Shown here: one piece after another, positions 1 to 10,455 of the stretch | How the letters are laid out: each line of letters opens with the position of its first letter | How positions within the stretch are numbered: position 1 is the stretch's first letter | Position numbers and translations under genes: made by a program | The notes under the pieces: model-generated | The model's database searches: none | What the model was told of the DNA's origin: nothing | Seen by the model: the letters and a program-made list of their open reading frames with translations, nothing else | NCBI GenBank assembly: GCA_039619475.1 | Contig: CM077115.1 | Coordinates: 414,168,557-414,232,556, forward strand | Direction of reading: 5' to 3' | Source of the DNA: Icerya purchasi | Lineage: Eukaryota; Arthropoda; Insecta; Hemiptera; Monophlebidae | DNA: 64,000 nucleotides

Positions 1-1587
1 CGTTTTCCAACTAGCGAAAAAATACGGAACTGTTGGTGGACATGTTCGTTCAGTCTCGTTGCCGAAAGTATACTTAGTAACACTTGGCTTCCCGTTCTCG
101 TTTATCTTCTAAATACTTCGACTGTCTAAAATGTTGCGCGCACTAAGCTCTCGATAATCCGACACACACAATAATCTGACACTTTTAGCCTATCTGCCGA
201 GAAAATCTTTGTCATGCTTGTCCGATCCCGCGCAAACGTCGGGAAATCTTCCTGCCAAAACAATTAAGCGTTCTTGGAAACATTTCTAGCCTACTCACTT
301 CCGACTAGATTTATACAAAAATCCAGTGGAAAAGGAGCCGATGCGAGAAAGCACTGGGTCTAGTTCTGATGCTGAAAGAACAGATACGTTAGAAGGCCGT
401 CAGTCCAATTGTGCAGTTAAGAGATGACTCAAAAGAACTGACTCAAAGTAAATGAACATTTGACTGAAACTGAAGACGGAGATCACCAATTGATGACTGA
501 TTGATATGCCGAAATGTGGGACATGACACTTTCGCGATCGATTCAATTCCATTAAAGCGAAGACGCGAAAGACTGTTGATCGATATTTTATTTTATTTTT
601 GCTAAGTAAACGGAGCATATTCGGTTCGATTAATTTCTTCCTATTTATCTTAATTATCCTTTATAAATCCATGATACCTTTCTAGACTGATCTCCAGATC
701 TTTTCATTATCAAAACTAGACTGTTTTCGGAATTCCTAGCTCGTCTCTAGCCTTTAATTATTACCCGCATCGTACGAATATTCTCACGTAGATTTAAAGA
801 GTTTTTTAACCTCTTTCTGGAAACTTGCCCCGTTCGCACTTACGCATACATCAGACCTAACGCGATTTATTACCGGTAAAAAAAGTTCCCGATTGTAAGA
901 ACTGTTATTAACATTTCTCGATGAACTTTTTTATTTTTACTATTACGAATTTTCTTCTTGCCGCTAATTTTTATCCTCGTTCTCATTTTAAAATCCCACC
1001 CGCGAACTTTTTCAGTACATTTCTTAACATTATCGATTCTTTAGTCCCTTTTCACGTTCACTTTCTTCATTGACAAACTGGTCCAAGCTCCCTCTTTTCT
1101 CTTTACATATACTGATTGCTCAAACTACGTTGAAAATTTCAAAATTTATTCCAACACCCTTTGTGTAGTCTGTTTTTCCGATGCTACGCGCCGCATTTTC
1201 TTTTTATATAAACCTAGTTCGGGCAAACGATAAATTTCTAATTATCATCTCTCATACTAAAAGTGTGTTACAATCACATTTCCCTGACCATCCTACGATT
1301 CCTTTATCCTCCGCGATTTTTATATTTTTTCCTTCAGACCTCTCTAGCCCCTTGTTGGTATCGAAAACGAAATTTTTCGAAATGCAACAGCGAGGCTCTG
1401 TTAAAAAATAGTGTACCGCCAGCAACATACTTCTTTTGTCACATAGATGAAAGAACACCTATGAAAGTGAGCGTTAGAAATATCTATCAATTTACCATTT
1501 CGTATTACTACTGCCTAGAGCTGCGTCTCTTTACACCTGAAAAATTTGGGCTATATACAAAATTATGTCATTGAAAAACTTCTACTG
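1..1587. other. AT-rich non-coding stretch
   Basis: No open frame here looks like a protein family I recognise and no transposon domain is visible. It probably lies in the intron before the first visible receptor exon, since TM1-TM4 exons are missing from the window. A short segment near 1486-1535 resembles, in inverted orientation, sequence near 63097-63150, so at least part of it is dispersed repeat. Confidence 0.5.
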
Positions 1588-1834
1588 GTTATTTTTTTTT
1601 TTTTCTTGTTTGGGGTTTTCCCTGGGCTTATCAGCAACGGACGATGATAATCCATCAACACGTGCACATAGCAGCAATTAGGAGTAACAAGGAATGGAAT
1701 CTGACAAAGATCGCTATACCAAGGATGGAGAAACAATGTCAATCAACGTCGAAAAATACCAAACATATGCATCCTGAAAAGAAAAGGAATGACACTGCCG
1801 AAGGTTAAAAAGGAGTTAGCTGTCCCAGTTTTAT
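1588..1834 (-). repeat. retroposon 3'-end repeat, copy 1 (minus)
   Basis: A T-run at about 1590-1604 is followed by roughly 230 bp that are the reverse complement of 4017-4240, with small differences. Matching landmarks include the CTTGTTTGGG/CCCAAACAAG block beside the homopolymer and the GGAGTTAGCTGTCCCA/TGGGACAGCTAACTCC block at the far end. A unique segment ending in poly(A) is typical of the 3' UTR of a 5'-truncated non-LTR element or SINE. The parent family is not identified. Confidence 0.6.
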
Positions 1835-2174
1835 TTCATTAGGATTTCAAGAAAAAAAAATTAGTAGGTACTATTCAAAATGATAGACCAACATTTTTAA
1901 TTTAGAAAATTTGTTAATCAAATTTAACTGTCATTTTCAAATTTATGTCACCCCACGGTTTTGCGGTTATGAGGAGACAAAAAAAATTGTTCCATTGGGT
2001 TTTCCTTGTATTTAACCAAAAAAAAACATGTACTAAATGCAAATGGCTTTGATGATCTGAATAATCTGCATAAAGCGCAGAAACGACATAAATCATATCT
2101 ATTGACAGCATCATTTGTTTAAATATTGGTAATTATAAAAATAAATATTCAATGGTTACAGACATACTGCAAGA

Positions 2175-3280
2175 CTCAGTATTATGACCTTACCTACGGG
2201 GAATATTGTTTTTTTCAAGAATTAATAGCTTAATGTTTGCTGAAAATGTTAAAGTAATAACAACCTATGTTGATGATATTGCAGTGGTAATAGCGACAAA
2301 AACGCAACAGCAAATTGAAAATAAAATTGCGAGAGTTTATAATACAATAGAAAATTTTCTGAAAGATTTTGGACTTTCAATTACCATAACAAAAACTAAT
2401 TATACGACATTGAACAATAAATTTAAAAATAGAACCCCTTAAATATAAATCAATCAAATTAAATATTTAGCTGTAATAATTATTGATAGTAATTTAAAAG
2501 TTTATAATAATTTTAATTTTATTAAAAACAAAATCAATAAATTTTTAATGATATTTAACAAATTATACAATAATCAAAATGATATAGATTATAAAAAGGG
2601 GGTATATATAATAAACCAATGATGCTCAGTAATATATTATTAATATTGATATGTTAAAAATTAAAAGACTTAAGAAAATGTTAAATAGCTATCAACAGAT
2701 TATAATTATAAAGCTAATTAAATCATATAGAACGGTAAGTTATCTAGCAGCATTGGTTATTGCGGAAATTAAACCGATATGTATGCAAAATTGAAAAACA
2801 TACTACATTGTTTAGCATAACAAGTAATATCAAGCTAAATAATGAATTTAGAGTAACGTACAGTATATGCATATAAAAACGTGTTAAACTATCAAAATCA
2901 ATTAATTAACGTAAAAAAATTGAAAAATATTTTAGAAAATTATTATATAGATAAACTTCAACAAATTTGAAATAATTACAACGGTACGACACATTTTATC
3001 AGTATTTTCCGGATATTACAGGAAGAATAAATAATAAAATTTTTACCCCAAATTTTTTTAATGTGACCAGGGACACGGAATATTTAAAGTTGTATAAGGA
3101 ATTGTGGAGTCGGAAAATTGTGTTAGATGCAATTTTCAGGATAGCGTGTGTATCATATTTCACAAGGCTGCAATAACAATATAATGCAATGTTATCGAAG
3201 GCAATACGAAACAACTGATAACAAATAAATTGTTCAACAACTTTAATAAATTTACAATACAAGAAATTAAAAAATCGTAC
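2175..3280 (+). pseudogene. R1-clade-like LINE reverse transcriptase remnant
   Basis: This is a strongly decayed non-LTR reverse transcriptase. Near 2262 it reads YVDDIAVV, the catalytic box. At about 2450-2480, after a frame change, it reads QIKYLAVIIIDSNLK, the thumb motif of the form KYLGVxxD. At about 2725-2790 it reads YRTVSYLAALVIAEIKP, which matches the R1-type pattern 'YRT(v)S..al.viag..P'. At about 2988-3030 it reads DTFYQYFPDITGR, like the R1 C-terminal 'YFPDi..R' segment. Several frameshifts and stops separate these pieces, and AT content is very high, so it is an old dead copy. The order of motifs is collinear with an R1-type ORF2. The endonuclease half is missing. Motif assignment is by eye. 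Confidence 0.6.
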
Positions 3281-4016
3281 AAATAATATTCATTTATATT
3301 AACGAAATAATTAAGATTAACAATTATGCCTATATTTACAAATTGTTAAACAGAATTAATGTGACCACCCAATTAACTTAATTAGATGGGGCACTTTAAT
3401 TTTTGTTACGTCATACCAGTGGCGTGCCAACGTTTCACAACCAGCGAGAGCAAAAACATAAATCACCCCTATACATAGAGAGGCTTATATAGGTAGATTA
3501 ATAAAAAAGTAATGTAGTTTCGATAATATTTTATATAAATAAAAAGAGACTTTAATTATGAAGTGAAATAAAAACGTTTTTTTTTTCTTTACTTTAAATG
3601 ATTTTCTCTTATCGAATTTTTATTTTTTTCAACTATCCGAAATTTTTTGTTTTCTAGGTTCGGTGGCCACTTTAAATTTTTGTGACGGCAATATTTAATA
3701 TGATTAAAAAATTTGAATTTTATCAACTCAAACGATCTTTCTTCGCATTTATTTAGTCTTTCGTTTAATTTTCTTGGATTTTTATTAAATAACTGTTATA
3801 TATATATATATATATATACATATATACTAGTATAATATATATTTTTCTGAGGGGGTTAAGGTTTACGAACGCTAAGCGCTGTGTTTTATATAACTGTGGT
3901 GCTTGGTGGCTCTAAATACTTTTTAAACATCCAGTGTTTCTTCTCCCTTAATTATTTGTAGCCAGATTCCTTTGTCCGTTTGTACTGTGGGCTCTGTAAT
4001 TGCAGATGTGGCCATG
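3281..4016. other. non-coding stretch with TA microsatellite
   Basis: No coding signal is visible. It holds a (TA)n tract at about 3797-3836 and, at 3416, a CAGTGGCGTG sequence that resembles hAT-type terminal sequences. No partner terminus or target duplication was found for it. Confidence 0.5.
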
Positions 4017-4240
4017 GTATGGGACAGCTAACTCCTTTTGCTCTTACCTTCGGCAATGTCATTCCTTTTCTTTTCAAGATGCATACGTTTGGCATTTTTC
4101 GACTCTCCATCCTTGGTATAGCGTTCTTTGTCAGATTCCATTCCTTGTTATTCCTAATTGCTGCTATGTACAGGTGTTGATGGGTAATCGTCCGATTCTG
4201 ACAAGCCCAGGAAAAAACCCAAACAAGAAAAAAAAAAAAA
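4017..4240 (+). repeat. retroposon 3'-end repeat, copy 2 (plus)
   Basis: This is the reverse complement of 1588-1834. It runs from the TGGGACAGCTAACTCC block to CCCAAACAAG followed by a 15-17 base A-run at about 4229-4243. The A-run in this orientation mirrors the T-run of copy 1, so the two are independent insertions of the same 3' end in opposite directions, about 2.4 kb apart. Confidence 0.6.
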
Positions 4241-4466
4241 AACCCGCAGTTTTTTCTCTGGAGGGCTGCTCTCCCGTTTAGCGCTACACTGTGTCATACA
4301 TATATGTAATTAAAATTTAATAATAAAAAAAAAAAAACATTTCTTTAAAACAACTAAAACAATTTGGAAAAACTCGTACTATGAACAATTCCGTTTTCAG
4401 GCGTATAATCAAAATCAAAAAAAAAAAAAAAAAAGAATAGAAAAACTCTTAGCTGTATAATAAAAG

Positions 4467-4706
4467 TTGCGTGGAAAACGGGAACTCGCTTTTAGAAGAC
4501 ATATCGGGATATTGGGAAAGAGAAATTATATAGAATTATTAGAAGAATTGAGTGAACTTGACAGTGACTTAAAAAATCACTTGACTAATTCAACAGTTTT
4601 TTCTGGATTATCACCTGAACTTTCTGAAAAAACTTTAAATGTACAATGCTCTGTTCATCTCTACATATTTTTTTCCCGATCCGAAAGATGGAATGCACAT
4701 ATTTGA
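4467..4706 (+). pseudogene. hAT (DUF4371/ZMYM-like) transposase fragment
   Basis: A 79-codon open stretch reads GKRNYIELLEELSELD, then LKNHLTNSTVFSGLSPE. This fits the DUF4371 segment of ZMYM1-like hAT transposases, where a 'RGNFxELLxLLsxxDpvLxxHL..ststGxS..iQN' pattern is usual. The preceding RRHIG may be the remnant of the 'LRGH' motif. Neither the N-terminal TTF zinc finger nor the catalytic acidic residues nor the C-terminal dimerisation region is present, so it is a fragment. The later part reads into unrelated sequence. The CAGTGGCG-type sequence at 3416 could be a terminus of the same element, but this is not shown. Confidence 0.5.
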
Positions 4707-5005
4707 ATATAAACATGTAACATTAATAAACGTGAATAAAAAAACACAATTAAAATTACTTACATAATATAAAATATAATGTAACTTCAATACAACTAAG
4801 TCTTGAAATTACACGTAAACGTATATATGTTTACACGGTCCTTTTAACGGTGTCAGCGCGCAGAAATTGGTATTCTCATCCGTTCCATGCGTTACTTTAA
4901 GCATACGGATATGCTTAGTAGTACGGCATTGCAGTTGCATATAGTAGAGGTAGTAGTATCGGCTGTTGCAGTGCACCTGAAATGAAAAATTCCCATTTTT
5001 TTCAG

Positions 5006-5272
5006 ATATCCCGGAACTGATTGTGCTCGATACATATCAGAGGAAAAATTTCCCGCCAGAAGTAACCTATTTGACTCAGTGCGAAGCCAGCTGGTCGGAG
5101 AAACACGAAACAGTCTACCAGATATCGAAAATAATACTACTGTACACGGTGCCGTTATTGTTTATGTCGGTAGCATACTGTCAAATCGTCAAAGTGCTCT
5201 GGACATCCGATAATATACCCGGCCACACGGAGACGCTGAAAATGATGAGCAGTTCCGGTCTGTACCAAAATA
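5006..5272 (+). CDS. ATR: allatotropin/orexin-type receptor, exon with ECL2 and TM5
   Basis: This is an internal exon of a class A neuropeptide GPCR. It starts after a polypyrimidine-CAG acceptor at 5003-5005 in phase 1. It reads IPELIVLDTYQRKNFPPEV, then LTQCEASW (extracellular loop 2 with the conserved cysteine that bonds to TM3), then TM5 with YTVPLLFMSVAYCQIVKVLW, and the start of loop 3 with NIPGHTETLK. The LW...IPG stretch after TM5 is shared with orexin and allatotropin receptors. The best donor is GTACGT at 5273, leaving phase 1, which matches the exon at 9159. The exons for TM1-TM4 lie outside the window. In insects this receptor binds allatotropin and couples to Gq/cAMP signalling. 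The orthology is inferred from motifs; a related orphan or trissin-type receptor is a less likely alternative. Confidence 0.8.
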
Positions 5273-5340
5273 GTACGTATCTAATCGTAATCGGCGTAAA
5301 TTTGCAATGTTGTCCGTTTAATTCTTTTTCTTTTTGACAG

Positions 5341-5414
5341 ATTTACCTGCCGAATTTCGCCAAAGCGTTTTTTCCCATAGCGATTTTTACAAATGCGAAT
5401 CGTGTTTTAAATAG
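5341..5414 (+). other. possible alternative terminal exon of the receptor
   Basis: After the donor at 5273 there is a second possible acceptor only 68 bp away, with a long pyrimidine tract and GACAG ending at 5340. Joining 5272 to 5341 in phase keeps the frame for 24 codons (beginning NLPAEFRQSVF and including YKCESCFK) and ends at TAG 5412-5414. The product would stop after TM5 and loop 3, lacking TM6 and TM7. No conservation can be checked here; it could be chance, since short in-frame extensions are common. Confidence 0.25.
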
Positions 5415-5522
5415 TCGATGATGGCGAGCGCTATCTTTCAATTCACACTAGTACTACTACTTCGTTGGTACCTTTTTCGCTTGCACACTTTAACGCTAGT
5501 CCCGTTATTTCGATCATTAAAA

Positions 5523-5752
5523 TTGCAAATTTTTTTTTGGTGGGAAAATTATTTTGATTAAGAATTTCGAAAAATTCCATTTTCTCCAGTTGCGATTTTT
5601 AGAACGAAAAAATAAATAAAAACGATACTGTAATATTTAAATATTACAGTATCGTTTTTATTTATTTTTTCGTTCTAAAAATCGCAACTGGAGAAAATGG
5701 AATTTTTCGAAATTCTTAATCAAAATAATTTTCCCACCAAAACATTTGCAAC
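5523..5752. repeat. near-perfect palindrome with no spacer
   Basis: Two arms of about 112-116 bp are exact reverse complements around a centre between 5638 and 5639 (TAATATTT/AAATATTA). The arms match base for base from 5535 to 5742. Outside that, only a T-run length difference and the TTGCAAAT/ATTTGCAA ends still match. Sequence outside the arms is unrelated on the two sides. It sits in the first visible receptor intron, 250 bp after the exon. It resembles a foldback (hairpin) element. No coding content. Confidence 0.9.
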
Positions 5753-5860
5753 TATCATCATCATAAAGACCACTCGATATCCTATAATCATTTGTGCATC
5801 TTAAGGTCACTGACCACTCCTATTTTAGCAGCGCGATTTTTTGTGCACATCTACGCACGA

Positions 5861-5893
<33 letters not shown>

Positions 5894-6079
5894 AAACTGG
5901 TACCTTTCGCGCCTAGAAAATGGTTTATACTTCCTCTTTTCGACTGTCTCGGCACAGTCTGTTCAACAATTACCAGGTCCCCGTTTAATTTCGATTTTTC
6001 ACCCGATATGAAGCCTTATCGCAATCGTAGCAATCCTTGCCGCATAAAATCTTTATATCTCAATAATGGTCAACCGATC
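5753..6079. other. intronic stretch with (AT)n
   Basis: No coding signal is visible. It contains an (AT)n microsatellite at about 5860-5888. Confidence 0.6.
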
Positions 6080-6345
6080 TGTAAAGTATTTGCGTAAACA
6101 GCCTATCATAATTCATTCTTGTATCATCTTCGCCGACGTTTGTAGAGCAACTTTTTTCGGATGGGTTCCTAGTGTTCTGTTGGATAGTTCATCTTGCCAA
6201 CGTACGCCGGTAGGATGCGTTGATGGAAACGTTCCAACTTATTTATGTGCCTTTTACACGACATCTACGCTTCCGAACGTATTGCAACCGCTTTATAAAC
6301 CGGTAGCACTTGGTTCATATCAGAAGGTTTTCGTTTTCGTATGAC
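6080..6345 (-). pseudogene. LINE reverse transcriptase thumb fragment
   Basis: Read on the minus strand, the segment contains PVYKAVAIRSEA, then RHINKLERFHQRILP. This resembles the region after the RT domain in many non-LTR elements, of the pattern 'LLYGsEtWt...r...L..FHqrcLR.Ilgi.W'. In-frame stops interrupt it, so it is dead. Only about 80 codons survive, without the catalytic boxes, so the clade is uncertain (RTE-like or related). Confidence 0.45.
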
Positions 6346-7948
6346 TCTCAAGTGATTAATTGCTATTGATGATGTTTGTAAGTTTGTGTTTCATCATCTG
6401 AACCGGCTTAACTTCTACGAGAGATATTTAAAAATGGCTTACTTGTTCAATTGGTTTTTTTAAATTTATACCGCCTCCTGCATACTCATTACGCGTTAAA
6501 TATAATTTAAATCTTTGTTTTTCTTTCATTTATCGATAAACCAAACGTTTTATAATCGTCCGCTAGTACGAGTATAGGGTGTTTTTATGTGCTGCAACTG
6601 TACAATCATCAGCTTATTGCAGATAAAAAATTTCCAAAATATTACATTTTTCGGTGTGTGCCCTTTAAATTTGTATGTGTTGAAAAATCCACCTCACTGC
6701 ATAAATATGTATATGATGGGTTAAGAATTTTGACTTTCTTGAAGTGTAACTACTATTCAAGTAAAACGGAAGGGTCCGAATGTTGCAACGATGCAGCCTT
6801 GTTTGATATATGTGCTGGCAAGCGACTCAGAAGCAATATATAGTTTACTCCGTGTAATAAATGGTGAAAAAAAAAGTGTGTGCATCAGGAAAGGATAATC
6901 TTTACGATGAAAAAAAGAAGTAATAAAAATATACATACATAATCAAAACGAAGAAAAACTCTGAATGGAAAAAAGTATGTAAAAATTTACCACCCCTCAA
7001 AAATATCACTTCAAACTTTTATCTGCTACGAAGATAAAACAGATAAACGTAAAATTATGATTTCGCGGGATTAAAATGTATTATTAATTTTAATCGATTT
7101 AGTATGTTTATTATGACTTAACGGCTCTGTATTCTCAATGTTAATTTTTAATCAATTTTAACCGTTGTTGGAGGAACTCCATTTTTTTAAACTAACCGGT
7201 ATATTTCGTGAACTCTACTGCCCAGGTCATCCCGTAAATATTTTATCGGTTTCCAATCGGATGATTGGGCTGGCGGACGTAATAATTTTCGGAAAATTGA
7301 AAAATTATACGTATATAAGTAATTATTCTGGCGTAAGTCGATCTTTTTGTTTTCGATCGTTATCCGATAAAATTTTAAAAGTATTTTTGATACATATTTC
7401 TTTTTTTCTTTTTTTTTTTTTTTTTTCGGCGAATTGGTGTAAATATACATGTCTGCAGAATCACCAGCTGCCGTGCAAACTTTACACTGTAGGATTATCA
7501 TCACCGTGTTTAACATTTTTGGTTTCAAATTAGACATTTTAAATTATTTGTTCTTCTCTTTCGCCAAAACAATACTCGTCCTTCGGAATTGAAATTTCCG
7601 TATTTCAACTCGTCTTTGTAATATTCGTTTTCCTTTTAAGGGAATATTCATCAGCCAACTACGTATAGATCCTAACAGTAACGATTCCTTCCATCACACT
7701 GTCACGAACCCTGCACAACAGGTTGTTTGTTTTAAACAATATCATCAAGTGGCGGAATGGGATAACTTAAAAATTTGAAAAAAAAAAAAAAACTTAAAAA
7801 TTTCTTTTTTCCTTCTTACAATAGCAAAACTTTATAATATATATTTTACTTTATTCCATTTTTCTTCTAGTAGTGTTTTAAAAAGGTTCTTTTCTTTCAT
7901 ATTTAAAAATGTACCAAAATTCTAAATAGCTTCTGTTCGGTCTTTATT
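6346..7948. other. intronic AT-rich sequence, nothing recognised
   Basis: Open stretches up to 122 codons occur (for example 7165-7533) but they are low-complexity T- or A-rich readings and do not resemble a family. A T-run lies at about 7402-7426. I see no transposon domain here. Confidence 0.5.
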
Positions 7949-8169
7949 CAGGCCCAGATTGGATTAAGTGTATGATAGGCCCGAAGCTACGGAAATATTA
8001 GGGACCCTTTTCGCCAAGTGACAGAATTATCAGTTTTATAGAATAACTAAATTTTCTTAAATTTAATTTAATTATATTATTTTGAATTCACGAATTAACA
8101 TATAATTTTATTAATGTAAACAAAACTAAATATCATACAGATAATGAGGAGAATTTTCGATGCCAAAAA

Positions 8170-8216
<47 letters not shown>

Positions 8217-8660
8217 GTAGAATTTTAAACAATGAATTTTTCAGCAAATTTTAACCAAAGATTTGGATAAAAGGATGATGTGAGTGCGTGTATTACTCGT
8301 GTACACACGCACACACATTCATACAGACATTTCCTAAAAACGTTGATTCCGACTCGTTTTAATGAAACAAATTTCTGGTACGTTTTTACGAAACTCGAAA
8401 TTTTACTATTACGAAGTTTCCTCCTTAAGGAGAAAATAAAAATGGATACAAAATTATTAACAAATAAATGTATCAAAAAATGCACTTGCTCCTGTAAAGT
8501 TAATTCTATTTATTTAAAAAAAAAAAAAAAGTTGATGTATATGACAAATGATAGATTAATTTTTTATTACATGTCGGAAGTGGGTGTATCTTGGGAGCCC
8601 TTTATAAGGCGTGGCCCGGGGATGCAGCCCCCCTAGACCCCCTCCCTAAATCAAGACCTG
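7949..8660. mobile_element. possible hAT-like non-autonomous element
   Basis: The left end begins CAGGCCCAGATT. The right end, read inward on the minus strand, begins CAGGTCTTGATT, giving imperfect terminal inverted repeats. Flanks TCTTTATT (7941-7948) and CCTTTAGT (8661-8668) agree at six of eight positions, compatible with an old 8-bp target duplication. Both ends are followed by G/C-rich stretches rare in this region. The inside has a long (TA)n tract at about 8178-8212 and no transposase. Confidence 0.4.
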
Positions 8661-9158
8661 CCTTTAGTGTAGAGTGTGTGTTACCTCATCGAGCTATAAC
8701 AAAATCGAAAGCCAATTTTCTATTAAATGCAAACAATTATAAATTGTTTCCACATTAAAGGAGACTCTGTTTTAAATCAGTCCTTTCTCCTGCTACTTTT
8801 CTCCGATTTTACACCACTCCCGTAAAGAGAGTTCGGTACATTTCTTACGGCTGCTGTCAGAAAAATTTCCAATAGTATAGTAATTTCAACAGGTAGGAAC
8901 GTATTTCGAAAAATTAAAAACCTAAACGAAAAAATAATAGAAAAGAAAAATGGAAATGAGGGAAAGGCGTGTGACGGAGAATATTCGAATAAACGAAATA
9001 TTTTCAGGTGTTCGAAAAATGTTAAATGTGGTCGTTAAACGGATCAACAGAAAAAAATGATCAAGATAAGCCTGAACCGGAGTCGCTCGTCGTATTATAA
9101 TTGTTAACTTAAAGGGTCGCGCTATTGTATCAAAATTAATACCTATTTCCTATTACAG
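8661..9158. other. intronic non-coding sequence
   Basis: This is the end of the receptor intron. Nothing else is recognised. The last bases form a pyrimidine-rich acceptor (TTTCCTATTACAG) for the next exon. Confidence 0.6.
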
Positions 9159-9303
9159 GCTTGAGCGGGAATCGTCGTGTGACAGTCGGCAACACAACCG
9201 AAAGCCAGTTACGCTCTCGGCGAAAAGCAGCTAAAATGTTAGTGGCTGTCGTATTCATGTTCGCAGTGTGTTACTTTCCAGTACATCTACTTAATGTACT
9301 CCG
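9159..9303 (+). CDS. ATR: allatotropin/orexin-type receptor, exon with ICL3 end and TM6
   Basis: Enters in phase 1 (completing a Ser codon) and leaves in phase 2 before GTAAGT at 9304. It encodes SGNRRVTVGNTTESQ, the basic loop 3 end LRSRRKAAKML, and TM6 with VAVVFMFAVCYFPVHLLNVL. The RxRRKxAKML run before TM6 and the CYFP kink (instead of CWxP) are shared with orexin and allatotropin receptors. The basic loop end is where G protein coupling is expected. The next exon restores the frame exactly, which supports both junctions. Confidence 0.85.
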
Positions 9304-9599
9304 GTAAGTTTAAGTGAAGAGTAATCGAAACGATAACTTGATCGCAAACAGCACGCTTGAAAATTTTACCACTAGTCACTAGCAGAAAGAGTTAACAAAA
9401 TTCGGCACAACGAAAAACTGTCTGGCCACCTACGCACGCCCTTATCAATATAGAAATAATGAATACTAATTAAATTTTAAAAAATACAGCCCTTCCCTCC
9501 CCAAAACAAGCCATCTAGGGACTGTGTGAAGTAATTTGTGTACGATTCACCGCAAAGCATCCAATATTTCTTCATCTTAGGCAACGTTCTTTTCTTTCT

Positions 9600-9830
9600 T
9601 CTGTTCATATTTTGCCAGTTTTCTTCTTCCATTTTCCTTTAAAACGTGTTTATTTTTTTGTCGAATACGTTCCTATCTCCAGTTCTCCTAACCTCCACTT
9701 TTTTTACGTCTTTTTAACTTCTACAAAGCCTATTCGTGCTTTTTGACTTTTATCTTTTAGTTAATCTGCAGGATTTCATCCTCTTAAGATGCTCGTAAAA
9801 TGTTGCACCGCTCTGTAAGCTGTTTTTTTT
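9600..9830 (-). pseudogene. RTE-type LINE C-terminal fragment
   Basis: On the minus strand, one frame reads FYEHLKRMKSCRLTKR. This matches the 'fyGHl.Rm...RLtkrIf' segment near the end of many insect RTE-like endonuclease/reverse transcriptases. Shifted frames continue with DVKKVEV, RNVFDKKI and KGKWKKKTGK, which fit the usual tail 'eDl.d RnvFr.ki..fk....kktg..wteErk'. At least two frameshifts are needed. The source strand looks pyrimidine-rich on the plus side because the protein is lysine-rich. The start upstream (to about 10240) is too decayed to assign. Confidence 0.5.
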
Positions 9831-10354
9831 TAACTCCTTCATATAATATTTCTTTATTCCCCTTTAGTTTCCATACATCATTATCGTACTACTTCGGATT
9901 TTCCTTACCATCTTTTTTTCTCTTCGAAATCGTTAATATCGTTCTTATCATGTTCATTGCAAGGCACTCTAACGGCATTCCAACTTAATTACCGTCTAAA
10001 CCCGTACGGTGTTTTCTTCGGTTCGCGTTGTTTTCTTATCAGTTAACAATTGTGTTCTGGTTGCGGCATCTTCGATTTAATCAACTTCATCGCAGCCGAT
10101 AAAACCACCGCTAAGATCATTCTTATCTATCTCTTAATTTCATCTACCGTCTGTTTCAGTTTCATTTTATTATTTCGATTTTATTCTCCGTTTACTCCAG
10201 AAAATCGCATCACGTTATTTAGCAAATATTTTATTTAATTTTGATTTTGTTTATTTTTTTTCCCCCTTTTCCGTTTTGTACTTTCCTCGTACTGTTAGAT
10301 GAACTCATTCAAAGAGAGCCAATCGGCGTCCTCCCCCTAATAATATTATTTATG
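9831..10354. other. intronic sequence, possibly decayed LINE
   Basis: Pyrimidine-rich on the plus strand, in keeping with an old minus-strand coding sequence continuing from 9600-9830, but no motif is clear. Confidence 0.35.
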
Positions 10355-10455
10355 ATAACAGTTGTAGTGGCAGCAGTAGCGGTAATACTAAAAATAATAG
10401 TAATTGCAATGATACTAATACTAATAAATAATCAATCAATCAATCAATCAACTTT
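10355..10455. repeat. degenerate triplet repeat plus (CAAT)n
   Basis: A run of imperfect AAT/AGT/AAC-type triplets at about 10355-10430 is followed by five or six CAAT units at about 10430-10452. Similar degenerate triplet runs occur at 13499-13605, 18360-18430 and 38996-39080. Confidence 0.7.

Noticed and set aside
4000..4281. Plus-strand open frames of 66 and 93 codons with a poly-Lys end
   Set aside because: They lie in the dispersed 3'-end repeat and read through its poly(A) tail.
1..5005. Search for receptor exons with TM1-TM4
   Set aside because: No segment with the expected membrane motifs (for example DRY) is readable in either strand, so these exons are taken to lie outside.
5523..5752. 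Palindrome as a missed-adapter read artefact
   Set aside because: Such artefacts make the whole flanking sequence mirror; here flanks beyond the arms are unrelated. An assembly effect is still not excluded.
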